From contig JADHLU010000025.1 of assembly GCA_016780435.1 (NCBI GenBank), forward strand, positions 1-9,578: a DNA stretch of 9,578 bases, read 5' to 3'. This DNA is from Flavobacteriaceae bacterium (GTDB taxonomy: Bacteria > Bacteroidota > Bacteroidia > Flavobacteriales > Flavobacteriaceae). Within the stretch, counting starts at the first letter, position 1. Each line of letters begins with the position of its first letter. Position numbers and translations under genes: made by a program. Below, piece by piece: positions 1-7,710 of this stretch. Under the pieces are notes generated by a model. The model saw only the letters and a program-made list of their open reading frames with translations. It ran no database searches and had not been told where the DNA came from.

Positions 1-31
1 AGTACCGTTTCTCGGGCAGATTGAGGTGCAT
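1..31 (-). CDS. MerR-family transcriptional regulator, N-terminal fragment (runs off window)
   Basis: Only ten codons are visible, reading MHLNLPEKRY, before the window edge. The ATG (31-29 on the minus strand) overlaps the TAA stop of the M23 peptidase gene in a TAATG arrangement, so the two are probably co-transcribed and translationally coupled. From memory, Bacteroidota MerR-like regulators next to this peptidase begin M-H-x-x-LPEK-x-YYSIGEVA, where the last part starts the winged-helix DNA-binding domain. The call rests on that opening and on the neighbourhood. The DNA-binding domain itself lies outside the window, so target and effector cannot be judged. Confidence 0.68.
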   Translation of the reverse strand, partial: MHLNLPEKRY

Positions 32-1020
32 TAGTCGAGAGATTGGTTGTACAATGCGGCGCGCTGTTGCAGAATCTCGTAGTCTTCGGCTGAAAGGGTT
101 CCGGCATAGAAGTCAATGGGGTTTACATGTCGCCCGTTCTTGAACACCTCGTAGTGCAAATGTGATCCGAGAGATCGCCCGGAGTTGCCCACATAACCGA
201 TGATGTCACCGCGTTTTACCTTTTGACCCTTTCTGACATTGTATTTGGAAAGGTGCCCGTAAAGGGTGACGTACCCGAAGCCGTGATCAATGCGAATGTG
301 TCTGCCCAGCCCTGATGCCCGCTGGTCGGCTCGGGTGACAATGCCGTTTCCGGTGGCAAAAATGGGCGTGCCTACCGGGGCAGAAAAGTCCATTCCGTAG
401 TGGTACTTGCGCACCTTGGTGAAAGGATCACTGCGCCATCCGTATCCAGAGGCCATACGTCTTAAGTTCTCGTTCATTACCGGTTGTATGGTAGGGATGG
501 CCTCGAGATATTCTTTGCGCTTAGGAAGCATTTCTGAAATGTCGTCGAGTGAGCGTGACTGGTTGACCAGTGCCTTCTCAATCACATCTAGGTTTTTGGC
601 GACTTCTGTGACGAGCTCCGAATTGTTGAATCCGTCGTATTTTTTGTAGCGATTCACCCCACCAAACCCGGCGTAATACTGCTCTTCAGCGATCGGGTCC
701 ATCTCAAAATAAAGTCGATACACCTCGTTGTCGCGTTGACGCAAGTTTTCGAGGGCCTCTACGGTGCGGTCAAGACGGTTCAGAAACTCTTGGTAGTCGC
801 GTTGGTAATTATCGAGTTCGCGCTGCAACACAATCTCGTTGGTGTTGCGCACTAGTCCTGCTTGGTTGAGGAAAAAGAAAAAGAACATTCCGGCTGTAGC
901 CGATGCCAAGAAAAACAAGAAAAACTGACCAACCTTTCTAAGAGGCTTTTTGCTCACCTTGCGGTACGATAGCGTCTCAGGGTCGTAGTAATACTTTTGC
1001 TTGCGCTGCTTGTCTTCCAA
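31..1020 (-). CDS. M23-family murein metallopeptidase, membrane-anchored
   Basis: This is a 329-aa zinc endopeptidase that should cleave peptide cross-links in peptidoglycan from the periplasmic side. A short cytoplasmic N-terminus (KYYYDPETLSYR, about residues 9-20) precedes a very Phe-rich membrane segment at about 31-52, then a coiled-coil-like region at about 60-105, and the LytM/M23 domain at about 185-305. The zinc and catalytic residues are present: H207 and D211 (HxxxD), H256 (YGHLS), and H287/H289 (HLH). The start is a TTG. An in-frame TAG lies just upstream, and the next in-frame Met is M45, inside the membrane segment, so TTG is the only start that keeps the KYYYDPxTLxYR motif typical of Bacteroidota homologues. 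It shares a 1-nt overlap with the MerR gene and diverges from alaS. The family and catalytic competence are well supported; the physiological role (elongation or division) is not known. Confidence 0.95.
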   Translation of the reverse strand: MEDKQRKQKYYYDPETLSYRKVSKKPLRKVGQFFLFFLASATAGMFFFFFLNQAGLVRNTNEIVLQRELDNYQRDYQEFLNRLDRTVEALENLRQRDNEVYRLYFEMDPIAEEQYYAGFGGVNRYKKYDGFNNSELVTEVAKNLDVIEKALVNQSRSLDDISEMLPKRKEYLEAIPTIQPVMNENLRRMASGYGWRSDPFTKVRKYHYGMDFSAPVGTPIFATGNGIVTRADQRASGLGRHIRIDHGFGYVTLYGHLSKYNVRKGQKVKRGDIIGYVGNSGRSLGSHLHYEVFKNGRHVNPIDFYAGTLSAEDYEILQQRAALYNQSLD

Positions 1021-1027
1021 ATTGCAC

Positions 1028-1035
1028 TATTTTTG
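1028..1035 (+). promoter_or_regulatory. Predicted -7 element for alaS
   Basis: TATTTTTG matches the Bacteroidota housekeeping -7 consensus TAnnTTTG. It ends 32 nt before the alaS ATG, giving an inferred leader of roughly 25 nt. No TTTG sits at the usual -33 spacing; the nearest, at 996-999, is too far upstream. The match is therefore partial. Confidence 0.5.
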
Positions 1036-1049
1036 GGCCAAAATCTTCT

Positions 1050-1057
1050 CAAAGATA
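1050..1057 (-). promoter_or_regulatory. Predicted -7 element for the M23 peptidase-merR operon
   Basis: On the minus strand the bases read TATCTTTG, a full match to TAnnTTTG, 29 nt before the TTG start of the peptidase gene. There is no clear -33 TTTG. It faces the alaS -7 element across 14 bp, so the two polymerase footprints would overlap. Confidence 0.5.
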
Positions 1058-1067
1058 AGTTTTTGCC

Positions 1068-3686
1068 ATGAACGCTAACCGCATACGGGCCACCTTCTTA
1101 GAATTCTTCGAATCCAAACAGCATCAGATCGTTGCGTCTGCTCCGCTGGTAATGAAAAACGATCCGACGCTCTTGTTTACCAATGCCGGAATGAATCAAT
1201 TCAAGGAGTTCTTCTTGGGAAATTCAACACCCAAAACTCGGCGCGTGGCCGACACTCAAAAATGTTTGCGCGTTAGCGGAAAGCACAACGACCTCGAAGA
1301 GGTGGGTAAGGATACCTATCACCACACGCTGTTTGAGATGCTCGGAAACTGGAGCTTTGGCGATTACTTCAAAAAAGAAGCCATCGAGTGGGCCTGGGAA
1401 CTACTTACCGAGGTCTACCAACTCGACAAAGACCGCCTATATGTCACCATTTTTGAAGGCAGTGAAGACGACGGGCTTGATATCGATCAAGAGGCCTATG
1501 ATCTCTGGAAGGCCTTGCTGCCCGAAGAGCGCATATTGAAGGGGAGCAAAAAAGACAATTTTTGGGAGATGGGCGATCAGGGCCCCTGCGGACCTTGTTC
1601 GGAGATTCATGTTGATTTGCGCAGCGAGACGGAGCGCGCGGCCACCCCTGGTGCCGCGCTCGTAAATGCCGACCATCCGCAGGTAGTTGAGGTCTGGAAT
1701 CTCGTATTCATGCAATACAACCGCAAGGCAGACGGATCACTTGAACCACTGCCCGAAAAGCACGTAGACACCGGAATGGGTTTTGAGCGTCTGTGCATGG
1801 CCTTGCAAGGAAAAACATCGAACTACGACACCGACGTTTTTTCGGGTCTTATTGAACGACTAACAGCGCTTACTTCAACCACCTACGGGGTCTCAAGAGA
1901 AACCGATATTGCCATTCGCGTGGTAGTCGACCACGTCAGGGCAGTGGCCTTTGCCATTGCTGATGGACAGCTTCCTAGTAATACCGGAGCCGGATACGTT
2001 ATCAGACGCATTCTCAGACGCGCCATTCGTTACGGATTCACCTTTCTAGGCCAATCGAGCCCCTTTGTCAACGAACTGGTAGGCACCCTGGTTGCCCAGA
2101 TGGGTGAGGCCTTTCCGGAGCTCAAGGCTCAAGAAAAACTCATTACTCAAGTTATTCGAGAAGAAGAGCATTCGTTCTTAGCCACCCTGGAACAGGGATT
2201 GAAATTACTCGACAAGGTGATAGCTGAGTCGAGCACTAAATCTATAGCCGGCGAAAAGGCGTTTGAACTGTACGACACCTTCGGATTTCCGATCGATCTC
2301 ACCGCACTGATTCTCAGTGAGCGCGGATATACCTACGACCAAAAAGGCTTTGAACAGGCCCTGGCTGAGCAAAAACAACGCTCAAAGGCCGATGCGGCCA
2401 CAGACAAGAGTGACTGGATAAGCGTTTCTAGTGCGCCCAATGAAGGATTTGTGGGCTACGATACACTCACCGCTGAAGGGGTTAAACTACTCAAATACCG
2501 AGAGGTCAAGCAAAAAGACAAGCTAGCCTATCAATTGTTACTCTCGAAAACTCCCTTCTACCCAGAGGGTGGGGGGCAGATTGGAGACAGTGGCCTACTA
2601 GAATACACCTTCAACCAAGAGCAGCAGCGCATTAGCATTTTGGCCACTAAAAAGGAAAACAACGAAATAATACACACCGCCTCAAAGCTGCCCTCAGACC
2701 TCGAGGCCAGTTTTACCGTAAAAGTGAACGCTCAAAACCGCGAAGAGACCACCGCCAACCACAGCGCTACTCACCTGCTGCACCAAGCGCTAAGAGAGGT
2801 GCTCGGAAGTCATGTGGAGCAGCGCGGCTCATCAGTAAGGCCCGATGCCCTTCGCTTTGACTTCTCTCATTTTGCCAAACTAACACCTGAAGAGTTAGCG
2901 AAGGTCGAGGCGCTGGTGAACCAGCGCATCGCAGCCGCGCTGCCCTTGCAAGAACGCAGATCGGTCGCTATGGCTGAGGCGATGGCCGAAGGAGCCATGG
3001 CCCTCTTTGGAGAAAAATACGGCGATGAGGTACGCACCATTCGCTTTGGCGACTCTATAGAATTGTGCGGAGGCACTCATGTGAACAACACAGCTGAGAT
3101 CTGGCACTTTAAGATCAAAAGTGAGGGCGCCGTGGCCTCGGGTATTCGACGAATCGAAGCCATTACCGGCCAGGCGGTCAGAAGCTATTTTAAGGACAAT
3201 GAGTTCAAGCTTGAGGCGATTGCCCAGGCATTACCCAAGGCGCAAGACCTGCTTAAAGGGGTTGCTGATTTGGTGCAAGAGAATGAGGCGCTTCGTGCCG
3301 AACTCGAGGGGCTCAAGGCCGAAAAGCTAGGCCAATTCAAACACGAGCTCGAAGGGGCTTTAAAAGACATTGACGGTGTTCGGTTTGCGGCGGTGGCGAC
3401 AGCCCTTGACGCGGCCGAGATGAAATCGCTGTCGTTCGAACTAGCCGCTCAACACAAAAACCTCTTCTTGGTCTTGGCCTCGAACGCCGGCGGCAAGGCG
3501 CTGTTGTCGATTTACATCGACAAACACCTGGCTGCTGAGCGCAACTACGACGCCTCGGTCATGGTGCGCGAACTCGGCAAGCACATTCAAGGAGGAGGAG
3601 GGGGCCAGGCGTTTTTCGCCACCGCCGGAGGTAAAGATCCTAACGGCATTGCTAAGGCCCTAGAGGCGGCTCAAGGCTTGCTCTGA
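1068..3686 (+). CDS. alaS: Alanine-tRNA ligase (AlaRS), complete
   Basis: Cytoplasmic class II aminoacyl-tRNA synthetase that charges tRNA-Ala. At 872 aa it has the usual bacterial length. The catalytic domain (about 1-240) carries the conserved TNAGMNQFK stretch (38-46), the [17 protein letters not shown] segment (85-101) and the late catalytic-domain motif DTGMGFERL (234-242). A tRNA-recognition helical domain follows (about 245-450). The editing domain (about 490-705) has all four zinc-type ligands: H565 and H569 in NHSATH, and C667 and H671 in [16 protein letters not shown] at 497-507 is also conserved. A coiled coil leads into the C-Ala domain, with the glycine-rich HIQGGGGGQ at 839-847. 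Translation starts at the ATG at 1068 with no Shine-Dalgarno, normal for Bacteroidota. The 3' end overlaps the convergent lipoprotein gene by 16 bp. Nothing is truncated. Confidence 0.99.
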   Translation: MNANRIRATFLEFFESKQHQIVASAPLVMKNDPTLLFTNAGMNQFKEFFLGNSTPKTRRVADTQKCLRVSGKHNDLEEVGKDTYHHTLFEMLGNWSFGDYFKKEAIEWAWELLTEVYQLDKDRLYVTIFEGSEDDGLDIDQEAYDLWKALLPEERILKGSKKDNFWEMGDQGPCGPCSEIHVDLRSETERAATPGAALVNADHPQVVEVWNLVFMQYNRKADGSLEPLPEKHVDTGMGFERLCMALQGKTSNYDTDVFSGLIERLTALTSTTYGVSRETDIAIRVVVDHVRAVAFAIADGQLPSNTGAGYVIRRILRRAIRYGFTFLGQSSPFVNELVGTLVAQMGEAFPELKAQEKLITQVIREEEHSFLATLEQGLKLLDKVIAESSTKSIAGEKAFELYDTFGFPIDLTALILSERGYTYDQKGFEQALAEQKQRSKADAATDKSDWISVSSAPNEGFVGYDTLTAEGVKLLKYREVKQKDKLAYQLLLSKTPFYPEGGGQIGDSGLLEYTFNQEQQRISILATKKENNEIIHTASKLPSDLEASFTVKVNAQNREETTANHSATHLLHQALREVLGSHVEQRGSSVRPDALRFDFSHFAKLTPEELAKVEALVNQRIAAALPLQERRSVAMAEAMAEGAMALFGEKYGDEVRTIRFGDSIELCGGTHVNNTAEIWHFKIKSEGAVASGIRRIEAITGQAVRSYFKDNEFKLEAIAQALPKAQDLLKGVADLVQENEALRAELEGLKAEKLGQFKHELEGALKDIDGVRFAAVATALDAAEMKSLSFELAAQHKNLFLVLASNAGGKALLSIYIDKHLAAERNYDASVMVRELGKHIQGGGGGQAFFATAGGKDPNGIAKALEAAQGLL

Positions 3687-4219
3687 GTTGGAAACTTCTT
3701 GAGTATGCTCTCAATGTAGCCGTTGATGATCGCTTGACGTGTCTCGGGATTGCGTACATCGGTGATCAATCCGCGGCCCTTGCCCTGCCAAATGAGCCGT
3801 TCGCCATCGGCATCGAGTAGGTCGACGATGAGCTCTCCGCGATTGGTGGTGTTTATGTTTTGATTATTCATGGCGGGGCCCATCATCCAGGGGTTGAAGC
3901 CCCATCCCCATCCCCATCCGCCGATGGTTTGGGTAGTTACGGTAATATCGTCTTCTTCCTTGGTCGCTATGGTGACTAAGAGATCGGCGTTGTCGCTTTT
4001 GCGGTACCCCTTTTCTTCGAGAACCTCTTCAATTGCACGCAAAATGCGCCGTTTCTCCAGATCCGAAATTTCGGCCTTGTCAATGCCTGGCTTGTAAAAG
4101 GCAAAGGTTCGGTAGTTGGAGAAATTGATGCTTGTATCGTAATCAGTATACACCCTAAGCGAGGTGCAGGCACTGCCTAAAAACAGTGCAACTAAGCCTA
4201 ATAGGAGTCCTTTTTTCAT
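3671..4219 (-). CDS. DUF4136-family lipoprotein
   Basis: This 182-aa envelope lipoprotein has an N-terminal Lys-Lys and hydrophobic stretch ending in LGSAC; C18 is the probable lipidation site, although Gly at -3 is not the strict lipobox. The mature part opens with a pattern I associate with DUF4136 (V-x-T-D-Y-D, then [11 protein letters not shown] at 32-42), continues with a helix rich in charged residues (50-75) and ADLLVTI (78-84), and ends with [23 protein letters not shown] and a helix. The middle carries a [11 protein letters not shown] insert (101-111). The molecular function of the family is unknown to me. The stop lies inside the 3' end of alaS on the opposite strand, with no terminator between. 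A palindrome overlaps its likely promoter, so repression or activation by a dimeric regulator is plausible. Confidence 0.87.
   Translation of the reverse strand: MKKGLLLGLVALFLGSACTSLRVYTDYDTSINFSNYRTFAFYKPGIDKAEISDLEKRRILRAIEEVLEEKGYRKSDNADLLVTIATKEEDDITVTTQTIGGWGWGWGFNPWMMGPAMNNQNINTTNRGELIVDLLDADGERLIWQGKGRGLITDVRNPETRQAIINGYIESILKKFPTQSKP
3900..3919 (-). repeat. GGATGG hexanucleotide tract within the DUF4136 gene
   Basis: Tandem GGATGG units encode the Gly-Trp-Gly-Trp-Gly-Trp-Gly run of the lipoprotein. The coding strand has three GGGG runs plus a GG doublet at 1-3 nt spacing, giving some potential for a two-layer G-quadruplex. Changes in unit number would add or remove Gly-Trp pairs without shifting frame. 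Confidence 0.7.
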
Positions 4220-4238
4220 AGCGGTGATTCAAGGTAAA

Positions 4239-4264
4239 TAACTATAGTTGATCAACTAAAGTTA
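4239..4264. promoter_or_regulatory. 26-bp near-perfect palindrome, candidate operator for the DUF4136 lipoprotein gene
   Basis: The core TAGTTGATCAACTA (4245-4258) is a perfect 14-bp palindrome. Flanking arms extend it to 26 bp with only one mismatched pair (4244/4259). The left part, AACTATAGTT (4240-4249), is itself a perfect 10-bp palindrome. The right edge on the minus strand reads TAACTTTA, one base from the -7 consensus TAnnTTTG, so a protein bound here would cover the transcription start. The site lies 20 bp upstream of the lipoprotein ATG. It lacks a T-tract and its composition is AT-rich, so it is a better protein-binding site than a terminator. The regulator is unknown. Confidence 0.6.
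4257..4264 (-). promoter_or_regulatory. Possible -7 element for the DUF4136 lipoprotein gene
   Basis: The minus strand reads TAACTTTA, seven of eight positions of the TAnnTTTG pattern if the free positions are counted as matches. It forms the right arm of the palindrome and lies 37 nt before the ATG. No convincing -33 TTTG was found. Confidence 0.35.
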
Positions 4265-4320
4265 CGAAGCAAAGCGCTGATTTCGTGTTAAAAAGCGTTA
4301 ATAGTGCTTCGTGGAGTGCA

Positions 4321-4476
4321 TTATAATGGTGGGCGGTTTTTGTCAAATCCGTAGGGGCAATGACGGCAGCCACTCTGGCAGCAGTAGCCGCGTTTTAGAT
4401 GGTATTTTTCGGTGAAGACACGATATCCGTTTTCGGTGTAGTAGTCGCCCTCTTCGGGTTCAATTGGCTTTTTCAT
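4321..4476 (-). CDS. DUF5522-family Cys-rich micro-protein
   Basis: This 51-aa gene begins MKKPIEPEEGDYYTENGYRV and ends in the cysteine cluster CCQSGCRHCPYGF (32-44), followed by DKNRPPL. The four cysteines C32, C33, C37 and C40, the RHCPYGF block and the preceding VFTEKYHLKRGYC stretch match the small DUF5522 family of Bacteroidota as I remember it. The cysteine pattern suggests metal binding, but the function is not established. It has no signal peptide, so it should be cytoplasmic. The ATG follows a -7 element by only 7 nt and is divergent from the PLP-enzyme operon. The next gene on this strand, the lipoprotein, is 101 bp away with its own probable promoter. Confidence 0.88.
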   Translation of the reverse strand: MKKPIEPEEGDYYTENGYRVFTEKYHLKRGYCCQSGCRHCPYGFDKNRPPL

Positions 4477-4483
4477 CACGCTG

Positions 4484-4491
4484 CAAAGATA
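4484..4491 (-). promoter_or_regulatory. Predicted -7 element for the DUF5522 gene; leaderless transcript likely
   Basis: The minus strand reads TATCTTTG, matching TAnnTTTG, followed by exactly 7 nt and then the ATG. Transcription would begin at or within a few bases of the start codon. No -33 TTTG is visible at normal spacing. Confidence 0.5.
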
Positions 4492-4547
4492 GCTCGGCTG
4501 TTCGTAAGTATTGATAAGCAGGGGTCGCGCCCTTGAGATTGAACGAT

Positions 4548-4555
4548 TAACTTTG
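4548..4555 (+). promoter_or_regulatory. Predicted -7 element for the PLP enzyme-glucosaminidase-hemL operon
   Basis: TAACTTTG matches TAnnTTTG and is followed by 7 nt and then the ATG at 4563, the same geometry as the divergent DUF5522 promoter. A leaderless or nearly leaderless mRNA is inferred. No -33 TTTG is visible at normal spacing. Confidence 0.5.
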
Positions 4556-4562
4556 ATAGCAG

Positions 4563-5492
4563 ATGCAACCGAGTCTCAACCAAACACTTCAGCTTCCACT
4601 GCTTCAATCTCGCGGAGTGACCTTAATTCTCAAGCGTGAAGACCAGTTGCATCCGCTCATGTCTGGCAATAAGTTTAGAAAACTCAAATACAACCTAGAG
4701 GCCGCTCGACTTAAAAAGGCCCACACGCTGCTCACTTTTGGAGGCGCTTACTCCAATCACATTCTAGCCACGGCAGCTGCGGCAGCAGAACACGGATTTA
4801 AATCGACCGGAATTATTCGAGGCGAAGAATTGAAAAACCGTGTAGAGGAGAATCCGACCTTGAGCAAGGCCCAGTCTCTCGGAATGAAATTTATTTTCGT
4901 GAGTCGCGAGCGTTACAAAGAACTTACACGAGACGAAAAGAAGGCCAAGCACCTGTGTGCTCAAGACGGCATTTATATGATTCCCGAGGGCGGAAGCAAC
5001 GCCCTTGCCGTAAAAGGAGTCGCTGAAATGCTTACCGAAGAAGACCTCACTGCCGATTACCTCTGTTGCTCGGTTGGCACAGGTGCCACCCTCGCTGGGC
5101 TTGTAGAGGCGGCGAGACCACAGCAGCAAGTGCTGGGCTTCGCCGCCCTCGACCACCATGACTTAGCAGCCGAAGTGGGCCGATTCACTAAGAAATCGAC
5201 CTACGAAATCGTTCACGACTATACGTTTGGAGGATACGCCAAGGTGAGCGATGAGCTCATCAGTTGCATGAATGAGTGGCTGAGGCAAACTGGAGTGCTG
5301 TTTGATCCGGTTTACACCGCGAAGATGATGTACGGAATTTTAGATCGAATTCGTCGTGGCGCGATACCAAAAGGAAGTGTAATTTTGGCTATACATACCG
5401 GGGGGCTTCAAGGAATTGAAGGAATGAACTCCCGGTTAGAAAAAAAGAATGCCCCATTAATTCTGACTTCATGCAGCAAAAAAGCCTCCTAA
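4563..5492 (+). CDS. PLP-dependent ACC-deaminase/D-cysteine-desulfhydrase-like enzyme
   Basis: This 309-aa cytoplasmic enzyme has the fold type II (tryptophan synthase beta-like) signature. K37 in SGNKFRKLKYN should form the Schiff base with pyridoxal phosphate. The FGGAYSNH loop (60-66) supplies the conserved S64-N65 pair, and the phosphate-binding loop is SVGTGAT (170-176). LFDPVYTAKMMYG (247-258) and AIHTGG (276-281) are further family blocks. The residue that aligns, by memory, with the second catalytic Tyr of ACC deaminase (Tyr in HLGGAPALSAY) is Met here (HTGGLQGIEGM, M288). ACC deaminase activity is therefore doubtful, and a D-cysteine desulfhydrase or another amino-acid lyase activity is as likely. 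At 309 aa it is slightly shorter than typical ACC deaminases (about 340). It is the first gene of a three-gene operon, and its last 22 nt overlap the glucosaminidase start. The substrate is unresolved. Confidence 0.9.
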   Translation: MQPSLNQTLQLPLLQSRGVTLILKREDQLHPLMSGNKFRKLKYNLEAARLKKAHTLLTFGGAYSNHILATAAAAAEHGFKSTGIIRGEELKNRVEENPTLSKAQSLGMKFIFVSRERYKELTRDEKKAKHLCAQDGIYMIPEGGSNALAVKGVAEMLTEEDLTADYLCCSVGTGATLAGLVEAARPQQQVLGFAALDHHDLAAEVGRFTKKSTYEIVHDYTFGGYAKVSDELISCMNEWLRQTGVLFDPVYTAKMMYGILDRIRRGAIPKGSVILAIHTGGLQGIEGMNSRLEKKNAPLILTSCSKKAS

Positions 5493-6418
5493 CCTATTTT
5501 TTGGTGGCCACCGCTCTCGTGGTAATGAGCAGTTGCACACCCAACCCGAATGTATACACCATTGCCCGATCAAATACTGCTGAATCTCAGCCAGTCACTC
5601 TGGGCGAGCGGGTCAAAGATTTTGTGGGAAACAGCGGTCTAAAGTCGTGGTCGGCAAAAGACTACGAGCGCTTTAATGACGAGAAAGACTACATAGCGGC
5701 TTTTGCCGAACCAGCGATGAAAGAGATGAAGCTCTACGGGGTTCCGGCGAGCATCACCTTGGCTCAAGGTATCCTTGAAACCAATGCGGGGCGCAGTAAG
5801 CTCGTCAAAGAATCCAATAATCATTTTGGCATCAAGTGCCATGACAGCTGGAAGGGCGAAAGCGTTTCTCATGACGACGACGCCGCTGGTGAGTGTTTTA
5901 GAAAGTACCGAAATCCTTTGTCGTCGTACCGAGACCATTCCCAATTTTTGACCTCTAGGCCGCGCTATTCTTCGTTGTTTGAATTGAAGGCCACCGATTA
6001 CAAAGAGTGGGCCCATGGGTTGAGGGCGGCCGGATACGCCACCGACAAGAGCTATGCTGACAAGCTCATCCGAATTATTGAGAAACACGATTTAGCTCAA
6101 TACGATCAGCAGACCATCGGAAAACGCAAAAGAATGCTCAAGCGCGAATCGCGTAAAGAGCGGGTCGCAGCGTTGCTCAATGACACCAAAAATAAACTCG
6201 CTGAAACCACACGTCGTACCAAGCGAATGGGTAAAGAAGCCTCCGAACAAATAGCCGATGCGGGTCGAGGGCTGGCTCACAGGGTTACGCCTGGCGACAC
6301 GCTCTACAGCATTGCCAAGCGCTACGAGGTAACCGTAGAGGCTATTAAGAAAATGAACATACTCGATTCTGACTCTTTATCAATTGGGCAGATTCTTGAA
6401 ATTCCTAGATCCAAGTAA
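5471..6418 (+). CDS. Glucosaminidase (GH73-type) lipoprotein with C-terminal LysM
   Basis: This 315-aa murein hydrolase should cleave the glycan backbone of peptidoglycan in the periplasm or at the outer membrane. A short lipoprotein signal ends in VVMSSC, with C22 as the lipidation site. The glucosaminidase domain spans about 74-210. E103 in [13 protein letters not shown] is the expected catalytic Glu, followed by SNNHFGIKC (115-123) and SYRDHSQFL (152-160). C123 and C142 could form a disulfide. A strongly basic linker (about 217-257) leads to one LysM domain (269-312, [16 protein letters not shown] through IGQILEIP) that binds peptidoglycan glycan. The start lies inside the upstream PLP-enzyme gene (22-nt overlap), and its stop overlaps the hemL ATG by one base (TAATG), so translational coupling on both sides is likely. 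Confidence 0.95.
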   Translation: MQQKSLLTYFLVATALVVMSSCTPNPNVYTIARSNTAESQPVTLGERVKDFVGNSGLKSWSAKDYERFNDEKDYIAAFAEPAMKEMKLYGVPASITLAQGILETNAGRSKLVKESNNHFGIKCHDSWKGESVSHDDDAAGECFRKYRNPLSSYRDHSQFLTSRPRYSSLFELKATDYKEWAHGLRAAGYATDKSYADKLIRIIEKHDLAQYDQQTIGKRKRMLKRESRKERVAALLNDTKNKLAETTRRTKRMGKEASEQIADAGRGLAHRVTPGDTLYSIAKRYEVTVEAIKKMNILDSDSLSIGQILEIPRSK

Positions 6419-7695
6419 TGACAGTATACGAGAGAAGTAGTGCGCTTTTTGCCGCTGCCAATAAGGTGATTCCCGGTGGGGTGAACTCTCCCGTTCGGGC
6501 TTTTAAGTCGGTGGGGGGGCATCCGGTATTTGTAAAGCACGCTAAAGGCGCGCATTTATTCACCGAAGACGGTCACACGCTCATCGATTACATCTCTTCT
6601 TGGGGTCCACTGCTTTTCGGTCACGCCTATGAGCCCGTGATTGAGGCGGTGAAACGCACCGCAGAAAAAGGAACCTCATTTGGAATACCAACCGAGCTCG
6701 AAACCCAGTTGGCCGAACTGGCCGTAAAAATGGTTCCGAACATCGACAAGATTCGCTTTGTGAATAGCGGAACCGAGGCCTGCATGAGTGCTGTTAGACT
6801 GGCGAGGGGGTATACCGGTCGACACAAGATTATCAAATTTGCGGGTTGTTACCATGGCCATTCAGACGCCTTTTTGATCCAAGCCGGAAGTGGTGCGGTA
6901 ACCTTCGGAAGCCCGAGTAGCCCTGGCGTTACTCCGGGAACCGCTCAAGATACCCTGCTGGCACGTTATAATGACATAGAATCTGTGCGCAGTTTAGTAT
7001 CAGCAAATGCTGATGAGATCGCCGCGATTATCGTCGAGCCTGTACCCGGAAATATGGGCTGCATAGTGCCCGAATCGGGTTTTTTGCACGGCTTAAGAGA
7101 CCTGTGTGACTCGCACAACATTCTATTGCTTTTCGATGAGGTGATGACCGGGTTTCGTCTAGCTAAAGGGGGTGCCCAAGAGACTACGTCGGTTCGGGCT
7201 GACCTGGTGATGTTCGGAAAGGTGATTGGTGGAGGACTCCCTGTTGGGGCATTTGCCGCACGCAGTGAAATCATGAGTCACTTGGCACCTGAAGGTCCGG
7301 TCTATCAAGCGGGAACGCTCAGCGGAAATCCGCTCGCCATGGCAGCCGGATTCGCTATGCTGCAGTCTATTGAGAACGATCCTCAGGTATTTAGGCGCTT
7401 GGCCGATAAGGCGGCGTCTGTGCATCGTGGAATAGAGTCTACCCTCAGAGAAAAGGGAATCCGCCACACCATAAATCGCTACGGAAGCATGCTGTCTGTG
7501 CATTTCGACGAATCACCAGTGGTTGATTTTGAGTCGGCCGCTAGGGCCAATAACGATACGTTTAAGCGCTACTTTCACCACATGCTCGATCGTGGAGTGT
7601 ACCTTCCGCCCTCCGCATTCGAGAGTTATTTCTTAAACGATGCGCTTAGTGAAGCCGATATCGATAAGACCCTAACAGCGCTGAAAGACTTCTAG
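6418..7695 (+). CDS. hemL: Glutamate-1-semialdehyde 2,1-aminomutase
   Basis: This PLP/PMP enzyme converts glutamate-1-semialdehyde to 5-aminolevulinate in the C5 tetrapyrrole (heme) pathway, in the cytoplasm. At 425 aa it has family length and is collinear with the E. coli enzyme. It opens with [12 protein letters not shown] (18-29). The cofactor site has NSGTEA (116-121), CYHGHSD (144-150), FDEVMTGFR (239-247) and the Schiff-base Lys K268 in [28 protein letters not shown] (299-311) and the C-terminal [10 protein letters not shown] (396-405) are also present. The ATG overlaps the glucosaminidase stop (TAATG). It is the last gene of the operon and is followed by a bidirectional terminator. No metabolic link to the two upstream genes is evident. 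Confidence 0.98.
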   Translation: MTVYERSSALFAAANKVIPGGVNSPVRAFKSVGGHPVFVKHAKGAHLFTEDGHTLIDYISSWGPLLFGHAYEPVIEAVKRTAEKGTSFGIPTELETQLAELAVKMVPNIDKIRFVNSGTEACMSAVRLARGYTGRHKIIKFAGCYHGHSDAFLIQAGSGAVTFGSPSSPGVTPGTAQDTLLARYNDIESVRSLVSANADEIAAIIVEPVPGNMGCIVPESGFLHGLRDLCDSHNILLLFDEVMTGFRLAKGGAQETTSVRADLVMFGKVIGGGLPVGAFAARSEIMSHLAPEGPVYQAGTLSGNPLAMAAGFAMLQSIENDPQVFRRLADKAASVHRGIESTLREKGIRHTINRYGSMLSVHFDESPVVDFESAARANNDTFKRYFHHMLDRGVYLPPSAFESYFLNDALSEADIDKTLTALKDF

Positions 7696-7710
7696 CAATA
7701 GCTCTTACAT

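Noticed and set aside
4264..4312. 8-bp inverted repeat (ACGAAGCA/TGCTTCGT) separated by 33 nt, considered as a terminator for the DUF5522 gene
   Set aside because: The loop is long, the stem short and no T-tract follows. It may be chance.
4520..4534. GGGTCGCGCCC quasi-palindrome in the divergent DUF5522/PLP-enzyme gap
   Set aside because: The symmetry is broken by one base and it is only about 11 bp long, too weak to call an operator.
4764..5159. 131-codon open frame on the minus strand
   Set aside because: It is antisense to the PLP-enzyme gene, low in complexity of motifs, and has no promoter or family resemblance.
5639..6088. 149-codon open frame on the minus strand
   Set aside because: It is antisense to the glucosaminidase domain, whose conserved motifs explain the sequence.
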